A DNA stretch of 64,000 bases from Rhodopirellula sp. SM50 (GTDB taxonomy: Bacteria > Planctomycetota > Planctomycetia > Pirellulales > Pirellulaceae): positions 1 through 64,000 of the forward strand of contig NZ_NTFY01000061.1 in assembly GCF_002289565.1 (NCBI RefSeq). Direction: 5' to 3'. Both the position numbers and the translations under genes were made by a program. The notes beneath the pieces were generated by a model that was given only the letters and a program-made list of their open reading frames with translations, ran no database searches and was not told where the DNA came from. Within the stretch, counting starts at the first letter, position 1. Each line of letters starts with the position of its first letter. Positions 25,919 to 33,253 of the stretch are shown here, piece by piece.

Positions 25919-27994
25919 TTACTTGAGCGTCTCCTCCCGGTCCGCGACATCACTTCGGCCCGCCGATCCAGGCCGTAGGTGTGCCTGTTCCAGATCGATG
26001 CCTGCGCACCGAAAATGTTTTTCGATGTGGTCCAACACCTTGGGGCCGTGTAGATCATTCGACCCATCGGCGATGATCAACGCCTCGGCCAGCAGCCGGC
26101 TGACTCTTTGGCCAAAGCTTTGACCGTCGCCAGGGTCTTCCGCAATCCCGATTCCGGGACGGATCGCGTTGGTGAACAATGGAGTTCCCGACGAAAGACG
26201 AAACGCGGATCGGTCGACCAGATCTTTGACACGGCGAATCACCCAATCGACATCGCGTTTTTCAACATACAACACCAACGCATCGCGTCGCCCGAACAAC
26301 CTGGGGTGATTCATGCATTTGATTCGGAACGGAACACGGCAGCGATTGAGACAAAGCGTTAACGCCTGGATGACATCGAACACCGAGTGCTGATCACAAT
26401 GGAAATAAACGCGAACATGATTTCCACCCTCGCATTCTCTCGGCAACGTCTCGCTGAATGCAAAATAATAGTACGGCAGCCCCGTGCGATCTTCACGCTT
26501 GAGACCGATCACGTCCAACGGATGCATCTGCCATTCGTTTAAGCCCTGCCTGACCGGTAAGCCCTGCCAGGTCGGCCCCCATGCCGGTCCCGACGTTCCG
26601 CGGGTCTGATTGGCCCTCGACAATTGCTCGACGAACCACGGGTCGGGCATCAAATCGGCCGGGACGCTATAGGGTGCTTCGTCGGGGTCGCGACAATAGG
26701 CGGAAAAGTAAACCACCAGCGTCAGCGCATCGATCAGTTTCTCGCGCGGCGTCGCCGGGGAACCCTGCAAAGGCGAGGCAACAGCCGGATCGACCTGATG
26801 AACTTTCCCTGAGAACGCGAAGGTACAGTCGGAGACGATTTCGAGACGCTTCGCGATCGCAAGCAATCGATCTCGCAGGCAAGGCTGGGCCTCTTCGTCT
26901 TGACTCTTCGAGCGAGCCGTTGACCTGTGAAGCCCAGGTCTGGCAAAGGGCTGACATAGCATGTTGCGACTCTTTTCAATCAACCGCAACGAAAAGACCC
27001 CCGGGGTGTTTACCGAAAAGACCCCGGGGGTGTTTAACTGGAAATCGCGTTCCATGGCGGTCTGAATCAATCGTGACGCACAAAACCGGTGGACGCGTTC
27101 GGCAAAGACGGTGTCACACCGGACGCGGCAGTGCTGGGTATACGATTCGAAAAAAACGTCCGCGGCTTCACGTAGATCGGGTGCGCGATCGGATGCCGAC
27201 ACCAGTGATCGCTCAATGGAGCACGCGATGTATGACTGCAGCATGCCGGCAACATCCCAGGCGGGATCCCCCGATGCGGCGAGTTCCCAATCGACGAGGG
27301 TGACGCGTGAATCCGAATCGGGTTCCACCATCACGTTGGCCCACTTTAGATCACCATGGATGATCGTTGCGTCGCGCCACAGAGTTTGATTGCGCTGCAA
27401 TTCCTCAAACAACGAGGTGTCTTGTCGGATCGTCCGGACGATTGCAGCGTAGGCGGGGCCGGCTTGAGACGCATAGCCCACGGGAGCCTGTAGACGAATC
27501 GCAACCGGTAACGTCGCGCGAAGACGTCTCCGCTGGGCGTCGTTGGCCGGATCGCGTCCACCATTGTGGAGTTGTGCCAAGGCCTTGCCCACGGTCGATG
27601 ACCAAGCGATCAATCGTTGAGCCCGGCGGTTGATCGGTCCAGTCGTGGACAGGTCAAACAAGTTTTCCCCGTCGATGGACTCCATGACCAGAACATGGTG
27701 TGAGCGATCGACGTCGACCAACCGCGGGACGAATTCCCGTAGTGAAGACCAGCTCTGCCGGCGATGAAACGAATCCAGGACCGATGCTTCGACTTCCTGG
27801 TCGGCGATCAGGGTTGGGTCGAGCGAACGAATCTGCTTGACGAACAATCCCGATCCATTCTGGTTTCGAACGATGAAATTGCGGTTTCGCCCCACGGTTG
27901 GTGAGATGACATCCCTCGCTTCGAACCCATCGCGGTCTTCCAGATGCCCCCGGCGATGCAGGTACGCCGGAAGGTTGGAGGGCGAAAGCAACAA
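25919..27994 (-). CDS. APH-type kinase fused to HopA1-type lyase domain (RiPP dehydratase candidate)
   Basis: 691 aa, two domains. Residues about 30-310: aminoglycoside phosphotransferase-like kinase with K53 (GLFVKQI), Brenner motif H213-G-D215-LKWA-N220 and metal-binding D235-W-E237. Residues about 375-670: HopA1 family, recognisable by HVRVYFHCD, PFRIKCMNHP, DALVLYVEKRDV, GIGIAEDPGDGQSFGQ and LLAEAL. In thioviridamide (TvaC/TvaD) and class V lanthipeptide (LxmK/LxmY) pathways these are separate proteins that phosphorylate and eliminate Ser/Thr; a fusion would be a one-chain dehydratase. A 24-bp tandem duplication in the linker gives NTPGVFSVNTPGVFSL. TTG start 4 nt after the 76-aa peptide gene stop, with GGTGA overlapping that stop, so translation is coupled. 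Confidence 0.8.
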   Translation of the reverse strand: MLLSPSNLPAYLHRRGHLEDRDGFEARDVISPTVGRNRNFIVRNQNGSGLFVKQIRSLDPTLIADQEVEASVLDSFHRRQSWSSLREFVPRLVDVDRSHHVLVMESIDGENLFDLSTTGPINRRAQRLIAWSSTVGKALAQLHNGGRDPANDAQRRRLRATLPVAIRLQAPVGYASQAGPAYAAIVRTIRQDTSLFEELQRNQTLWRDATIIHGDLKWANVMVEPDSDSRVTLVDWELAASGDPAWDVAGMLQSYIACSIERSLVSASDRAPDLREAADVFFESYTQHCRVRCDTVFAERVHRFCASRLIQTAMERDFQLNTPGVFSVNTPGVFSLRLIEKSRNMLCQPFARPGLHRSTARSKSQDEEAQPCLRDRLLAIAKRLEIVSDCTFAFSGKVHQVDPAVASPLQGSPATPREKLIDALTLVVYFSAYCRDPDEAPYSVPADLMPDPWFVEQLSRANQTRGTSGPAWGPTWQGLPVRQGLNEWQMHPLDVIGLKREDRTGLPYYYFAFSETLPRECEGGNHVRVYFHCDQHSVFDVIQALTLCLNRCRVPFRIKCMNHPRLFGRRDALVLYVEKRDVDWVIRRVKDLVDRSAFRLSSGTPLFTNAIRPGIGIAEDPGDGQSFGQRVSRLLAEALIIADGSNDLHGPKVLDHIEKHFRCAGIDLEQAHLRPGSAGRSDVADREETLK
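26991..27038. repeat. In-frame 24-bp tandem duplication in the domain linker
   Basis: Copies at 26991-27014 and 27015-27038 (GAAAAGACCCCCGGGGTGTT type) differ by two bases and encode two NTPGVFS(V/L) octapeptides on the minus strand, exactly between the kinase and HopA1 domains. The unit is itself palindromic around CCCCCGGGG. Confidence 0.88.
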
Positions 27995-27998
27995 GGGA

Positions 27999-28229
27999 TC
28001 ACCAAACGGTCATCGGGTGCGGTCCCGGTTGCTGCTGCGTGTAGGGGTTTTGACCAGGATATTGGTAGCCCATGGGAGGCCCCTGCATTTGCCCCGGTCC
28101 GCCTCCGGTCCCTTGCTGTGGTGCCCCGGCAGCGATTGCCGCACATTGGGCGGCCATGGCAGCGTGATGAGCGGCCATCGCGGCGTGTTGCGCCGCATGC
28201 AACGCCGCCTGGGCTCGTTCGTCGGTCAT
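27999..28229 (-). CDS. Candidate RiPP precursor peptide (76 aa)
   Basis: Very biased small protein. Residues 1-34 are Ala/His/Gln-rich with a 7-residue period (HAAQHAA, MAAHHAA, MAAQCAA, IAAG), suggesting an amphipathic helix suited to be a leader. Residues 35-76 are Gly/Pro/Gln/Tyr-rich (GTGGGPGQMQGPP, YPGQNPYTQQQ) and end in MTVW. It has one Cys (C29), Thr at 41, 64 and 74, and no Ser. Its stop is 4 nt before the APH-HopA1 start and the S53 peptidase ends 78 nt upstream. Position, size and composition fit a substrate of the encoded enzymes; no known precursor family recognised. It could instead be an unrelated low-complexity protein. Confidence 0.6.
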   Translation of the reverse strand: MTDERAQAALHAAQHAAMAAHHAAMAAQCAAIAAGAPQQGTGGGPGQMQGPPMGYQYPGQNPYTQQQPGPHPMTVW

Positions 28230-28307
28230 AACTCACTCTCTCGATTTGGTGGAAGGGAATTGAAACCAATCAAAAACGGTTTCGATAAACCATGGGGCTG
28301 CCGTATT

Positions 28308-30440
28308 CTAGCTCGGCCATTGCCACTTTGGGGGGGACAGTGGAGAAATTGCAAATTGTGCGAAGTGGGCTGCTTGCTGGGCGAGACGGGCTGATTGCTG
28401 GGCTTGCTCGGCGATGTCCGTCGTCTCCGTGGAGGGACCCTTTGGATTGCGATCCGGACGCTTGGCCAACTCTTTTTTCACTCCCTCGAACAAGGCTCGG
28501 CCGACGGGAACACCGTGGCCGGTGCAGGCGTCCCAGCCGATGCCGGATTTAAAATAACCGTTGCTGCCTTCGGTGATATCACGGAAGGCATCGGTGCCGG
28601 CCAGACCATACAAGATCGGATGAATGAATCCGACGCGTCGTCCCAGCCCCTGATTGATTCTCGCAATCAACGCCGCCCAAAGTGGTGCCGCGGCGCTCGT
28701 GCCGCCGCTGTAATCCCACCTGCCGGCAAGCAGCGTGTGGTAACCGCTGGCCAGCGACGCATTGGCAGCAACATCGGGCAAGCCTCGCCCATCAAAGTCG
28801 TTGTGCTGGCTGGGCATCCCGGGAAGCTGGATCTTACTTTGATAGCCGGGGCGCTCGAACTCTTGACTGCGGCCTCCGGCGGTGGCCAGACGGCATTGGT
28901 CCAGATCGTTCCAGGCGTATTCCCTCACAATCTTGCCATCGGCGGTTTCGATTTCCGTCCCTCCACAAGCCAGGACGTACGGTGAGCTGGCGGGAAAATT
29001 GACGTGGGGGCTGGTCGGCCGTGTTCGGATCACGTCGAAATCACGCGATGCGGAACCGGCATCACCGGATGCCGCACAGATCGTGATCCCCATCAATGAA
29101 GCTCGTGCAAACAGCGCGTTGGCCAACTGCATCGGGCGAGACGCGAGGGTGGCTTCTGCCGATCCATAGCTGATCGAAACCACCGACGGACGGTTCCGCG
29201 AATGCAACGCGTGGGTCAACGCCGTCAGGTAGGGTTGTCTGGCATTGGGGTGCAATCGAAAAACGACCAGTTTTGCGCCCGGTGCGATACTACCGGCGAC
29301 CTGCAGATCAAGCGTCAATTCGAGATCATTGGCGTACTCGGCGATTTGCTGGGCGTTCCAAGTCTTGTCCGGTGGGCCGGGCGGAGAAGCGGCACGTGGG
29401 TACTGCGGCCCGATCGGCTCCACGACGATCTCCGGAGGCTGGATGCCTTGCAGCCGGAAGTACGTGTCCATGTCGGATGAATGGAATTGTCCGCCCAGCG
29501 AGATGATGCCGATCGTTTCGCCGGATCCATCGAACTGTTCTGGAAAGTCATACAGCCGCGCGATCTTTGACGGAAAGTAGATGTGATAGCCGGGTGGAAT
29601 CGGCTCGTCGTTGGAGCTGCGTGGCGGGGCATAGTCGGGTCCGAAGGGGTCGTCACCAGCTTTCTCCTCTGATCGGTATTTCGGACGCACTTCGGCGCAG
29701 ACCCGCGGGGTCTCACCGTCTTCCTCAGTCCCCGTCATTGTCGCGTCGGAATCCACGCTCACGCTTTGGCTGGCGACTGGTGAAATGCCGGACGGATCGA
29801 CCCAGGCCAACATCTCGGACCGAACGAGGTCCGGCGGCGCGTCATCGGGTTCGGGCCACGCCGCCGGCAGTGCGTCCGGCGGCAGGTCAGGCTCGTCGAG
29901 TTCGATTTCCTTGATGTTCTCTTCGATGCGAATTCGCCCGAGGTTTCCGATGCTGTCCAGCCCACCGACGGCCTCGATGATCCCGCCCAACGCGCGGGGG
30001 ACGCAAACTTCGCCGTGATGCCCAAAAAACTTTCCGCGGCGACAATCAAACCGCTTCAGCGTGACCTGAAAGGCTTCGCTACACTGCGCGACCGTGCCCT
30101 GGGCATGAACCACGCAGCGTCCGGCATAGGGTTCGATCAAATCAAAGCCGACGTCTTGGCAGAACTCCACGACGGCATCCATGTCCTCGTCGCTGGAACC
30201 AAATTGTTCTTCGAACTGCTCCAACGAAAGCACTTCGTCGGTGAGCGTCTGCGCCCGGTCCTCACTCAGCGAGGGTGCATCCGTTCGAGGACGAACATAA
30301 ATGGTGATCACCAGGGAGCGATTCGGATCGGCGTCACCCAATTCGCGGACGTCCTGTGGCATCGGCACGGCGCTTCCTTCCAGCGGCACCCAATCCGATT
30401 CGGCGTCAGTTGAATTCGGAGGCTCGTCGGAGGTGGTCAC
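28308..30440 (-). CDS. S53 family serine-carboxyl peptidase (sedolisin/kumamolisin type)
   Basis: 710 aa from a GTG at 30440 with GAGGA 8 nt upstream; the longer frame to 30563 is not supported. Pro-domain of the kumamolisin kind at about residues 40-190, catalytic domain from about 275. Catalytic triad E374 and D378 (ELTLD in DLELTLDLQ) and S582 in SGGTSAAAPLW, with ASGDAGS supplying the oxyanion Asp. No signal peptide, which is unusual for a family of mostly secreted acid proteases. The last 40 residues (AEQAQQSARLAQQAAHFAQ and on to KWQWPS) resemble the leader of the adjacent 76-aa peptide. In this cluster it is a candidate leader peptidase. Confidence 0.85.
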   Translation of the reverse strand: MTTSDEPPNSTDAESDWVPLEGSAVPMPQDVRELGDADPNRSLVITIYVRPRTDAPSLSEDRAQTLTDEVLSLEQFEEQFGSSDEDMDAVVEFCQDVGFDLIEPYAGRCVVHAQGTVAQCSEAFQVTLKRFDCRRGKFFGHHGEVCVPRALGGIIEAVGGLDSIGNLGRIRIEENIKEIELDEPDLPPDALPAAWPEPDDAPPDLVRSEMLAWVDPSGISPVASQSVSVDSDATMTGTEEDGETPRVCAEVRPKYRSEEKAGDDPFGPDYAPPRSSNDEPIPPGYHIYFPSKIARLYDFPEQFDGSGETIGIISLGGQFHSSDMDTYFRLQGIQPPEIVVEPIGPQYPRAASPPGPPDKTWNAQQIAEYANDLELTLDLQVAGSIAPGAKLVVFRLHPNARQPYLTALTHALHSRNRPSVVSISYGSAEATLASRPMQLANALFARASLMGITICAASGDAGSASRDFDVIRTRPTSPHVNFPASSPYVLACGGTEIETADGKIVREYAWNDLDQCRLATAGGRSQEFERPGYQSKIQLPGMPSQHNDFDGRGLPDVAANASLASGYHTLLAGRWDYSGGTSAAAPLWAALIARINQGLGRRVGFIHPILYGLAGTDAFRDITEGSNGYFKSGIGWDACTGHGVPVGRALFEGVKKELAKRPDRNPKGPSTETTDIAEQAQQSARLAQQAAHFAQFAISPLSPPKWQWPS

Positions 30441-30606
30441 AATGGGATTCCTCGTCCTGGAGGTGAGACGCTGATCAAGGCTGCGTGAAAACCAATTCCG
30501 GAGAACCGCCCGCCGTGCTGAACGATTTGACGCACTATAGTAGAGCAAGACTCTGAATTCCAACGTTTAACAGAGCACGCCAACGCTTCCAGAAAGGTTT
30601 TCCAGA

Positions 30607-32112
30607 GTGAACGAATCCATCGATGCGGCGGTCGCTGCCTGGCGTGAGGCACTGGGACAGGAGCACGTCGTGACGTCGGTCGAATCGCTCGAGCGGGCAT
30701 CGACGGCCACGTTTCCGACCAACGCGTCGGTTGTTGCGATTCTGCGTCCCGGCACTCATGACGACGTTCAAGCTGCGTTGCGGATCGCAAACCGATTTGA
30801 GCTGCCGGTCTACCCGACGAGTCGCGGTTGCAATTGGGGACTCGGCTCCTCCGTCCCCACACGCGACGCCGTGCTGTTGGATCTGTCCCGGATGAACCGG
30901 ATCGTTGACTTCGATCCGCGTTTGGGATTCTTGGTGGTTGAACCCGGCGTGACGTTCCAACAGGCAAGTCAATTCCTGCGTGATCAGCAATCAACGTTCT
31001 TCCTGCCGGTCCCCGGAGGCCCGCCCCAGGGAAGTCTGATCGGGAACATCGCCGAACGGGGAGAAGCCGCCGGACCCTATGGCCAGCGAGCCGACTTCGT
31101 TGCCAACTTGCAGGCGGTGCTTGCCAGCGGGGACTGCGTTCACACCGGTTTCGGACGCTTTCCCAAGGCGAGTGCAAAACACCTTCATCGCCACGGTGTC
31201 GGCCCAAACCTGGAGGGGTTGTTCACACAGTCCAACCTGGCAGTGATCACTCAACTGACGGTTTGGTTGACGCCCTCTCCCCAGGTTCTCAAACCGTTCA
31301 TGGCACGCATCGGCCGGCCGGATCAACTGAATCAGGCAATCGACACGTCTCGCGAATTGTTACTCCATCGAGTCGTCGAGACCAACGGAATCGGTTTGTG
31401 GAACAGCCATAAGATGGCGTCGACGATGGGCGGTTACCCGTGGCAGGCCATGGACGGAAAAACCCCCGTGGACATCGAGAGGTTCCCGAGCGAACCCTGG
31501 CTGATCGGCGGCGCGATTTATGCTGCCAGCCCCGAAATCGCCGATGCGACCGCCGCGCTTGTGCAGCAGAAGCTCAATGCGGTCACGACCGATTGGCAAT
31601 GGGGCGATTCGAATGATTCGCAGAACGTCTATCTGGGTGTGCCCACCGAACACAACATTCGCTCGGCGTACTGGCGAAAGAAAGGCGGATTGCCGACGCA
31701 CATCAATCCGGATCGTGACCGATGCGGTTTGATCTGGATGTGCTTTGCCATCCCACTGATAGGCCAAGAATTGGTCGACGTCATCAATGCCGTGCAACCC
31801 ATCGTTCTGCAACATGGCTTTGAACCTAATCTCGGAATAAACTGCGTCAACGGACGTTGCGCCCATTTGTACCTCTCCATCATCTACGATCGCGAGATTG
31901 CCGGCGAAGATGAACGTGCGGTCGCTTGCCATGACCAGGTCATGATACTGCTGCGTGACCTCGGGCATCTGCCGTATCGCTTGACGCTCTTGTCGATGGA
32001 TTCCCTGCCCCCGTCTGGAGATGATCACCAGCGCTGCTTGCAGTCGATCAAGCGGGCGTTGGACCCCAAATCGATCCTCGCCCCGGGACGCTACGACGTC
32101 GTCCAAGACTGA
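30607..32112 (+). CDS. FAD-linked oxidase of the VAO/PCMH family
   Basis: 501 aa. FAD_binding_4 domain with PVYPTSRGCNWGLGSS and DLSRMNRIVDFDP, then LVVEPGVTFQQASQFL, resembling the 4-cresol dehydrogenase/vanillyl-alcohol oxidase branch. The C-terminal substrate-binding cap follows (GINCVNGRCAHLYLSIIYD; SILAPGRYD). GTG start at 30607 with AAAGG upstream; a divergent 166-bp region separates it from the S53 gene. Stops 1 nt from the convergent methyltransferase. No signal peptide, so cytoplasmic. In this context it could oxidise a peptide side chain; a catabolic role cannot be excluded. Confidence 0.82.
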   Translation: MNESIDAAVAAWREALGQEHVVTSVESLERASTATFPTNASVVAILRPGTHDDVQAALRIANRFELPVYPTSRGCNWGLGSSVPTRDAVLLDLSRMNRIVDFDPRLGFLVVEPGVTFQQASQFLRDQQSTFFLPVPGGPPQGSLIGNIAERGEAAGPYGQRADFVANLQAVLASGDCVHTGFGRFPKASAKHLHRHGVGPNLEGLFTQSNLAVITQLTVWLTPSPQVLKPFMARIGRPDQLNQAIDTSRELLLHRVVETNGIGLWNSHKMASTMGGYPWQAMDGKTPVDIERFPSEPWLIGGAIYAASPEIADATAALVQQKLNAVTTDWQWGDSNDSQNVYLGVPTEHNIRSAYWRKKGGLPTHINPDRDRCGLIWMCFAIPLIGQELVDVINAVQPIVLQHGFEPNLGINCVNGRCAHLYLSIIYDREIAGEDERAVACHDQVMILLRDLGHLPYRLTLLSMDSLPPSGDDHQRCLQSIKRALDPKSILAPGRYDVVQD

Positions 32113-32113
32113 A

Positions 32114-33130
32114 TCAGGTCGACGTCGTATCGGTTTTGGCGGAAATCAGTAACGACCCCAAAATCTCGGGATCTTCGCCATCGCGAAATTGCACGTGACG
32201 AGGCGGTTGGAACCCGGCTTGGACCAACAGCCGAGTCGTTTGGTGCACCGAGTAGGCATCGCCTTCGTTCCACATATGGAATGCGACCAGCGAGCCCAAC
32301 GCCGGTTGCGTGCAGCCACCGTCGGTGAACAGGTCACGCACCACCAAACGTCCGCCCGCCCCCAGCGCGGCGTGACAGGCGGAGAAGATTGACTGGACGG
32401 ACGATTCGTCGAACAGATGGATCGTGTGGGACAGCAAGATCACGTCGTAGGGTCCGCCGTAGCATCCATCGGTGACCGAACCCGGACGCAACTTGATTCG
32501 ATCGGCCAGTTGAGCATCGCTGACGTTCCGATGGGCGAAATGCAATGCATCATCCAGATCCAAAATCGTCGCGTTCAAGTGCGGGTAGCGTTTGCAGGCC
32601 GCGATCGCATAGCACCCCGGGCCGCCGCCCAAATCGAGCAGTGTCTGATCTCGATCAAGTTGCATGACTTCGGCGATTCGGTCGGCCGACAGATGTGCCA
32701 TCCGATGCATGGCCGCCATGTAGTTTCGCCATTGGTCCGCAGTGGTCGCCGGTCGCACAGGCCCACCAAACCGCAAATGATTCAATAACAACGAAATCGG
32801 TTTGCTTTCGAATTGGTCGGTGAAAAAATCGACGAATTCTCCGAAGTACTGGGCATTTCTTCCGAGTAAGCTTTGGCGTGCGATCTCGGTCAACTCATAA
32901 TCGTCGCCCAGACGCCGGACCAAATCCATCGTTTCCAACGTGACGAGCAGCTTGCGCAGACCGGTTGCTTGGACGCCGAGCGTGTTCGACAAGCCCGTCA
33001 CATCACAGGTTCTGTCAGCCAAGGCGGCAAACAATCCCGATCGGTGAGCGATCGCCAGGCTGCGTGCACGCATCTGACCGGCAAGCAGGTCTTCGATGTA
33101 GCGACTCGGCGAAAGGGACTCGTCAGACAT
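32114..33130 (-). CDS. SAM-dependent O-methyltransferase (acetylserotonin/hydroxyneurosporene type)
   Basis: 338 aa. N-terminal winged-helix dimerisation domain (residues 15-90, SGLFAALADRTCDVTGLSNT), then the Rossmann SAM domain with motif I LLDLGGGPGCYAIAAC, the acidic ATILDLDDAL and PYDVILLSHTIHLFD, and post-motif GGRLVVRDLFTDGG. This family methylates hydroxyl groups of small molecules in secondary metabolism. Its stop is 1 nt from the FAD oxidase stop, and it diverges from the radical SAM gene with 123 bp between. Likely tailoring enzyme of the cluster; substrate unknown. Confidence 0.85.
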   Translation of the reverse strand: MSDESLSPSRYIEDLLAGQMRARSLAIAHRSGLFAALADRTCDVTGLSNTLGVQATGLRKLLVTLETMDLVRRLGDDYELTEIARQSLLGRNAQYFGEFVDFFTDQFESKPISLLLNHLRFGGPVRPATTADQWRNYMAAMHRMAHLSADRIAEVMQLDRDQTLLDLGGGPGCYAIAACKRYPHLNATILDLDDALHFAHRNVSDAQLADRIKLRPGSVTDGCYGGPYDVILLSHTIHLFDESSVQSIFSACHAALGAGGRLVVRDLFTDGGCTQPALGSLVAFHMWNEGDAYSVHQTTRLLVQAGFQPPRHVQFRDGEDPEILGSLLISAKTDTTST

Positions 33131-33253
33131 AATCCATCCTGGGCAAGAAAAGCGATCGGATGTTTGGCGAACGGTAAAGTAGAATCATAGGTCGCCGATC
33201 GACGTTCCCGTGGCCATTCACAAAACTTCTGCCCCGCTTTCGAGATTCAGAGC

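Noticed and set aside
30535-30560. Sigma-70 promoter TTGACG...TATAGT between the S53 and FAD genes
   Set aside because: The two hexamers are only 3 nt apart, far from the 16-18 nt spacing needed.
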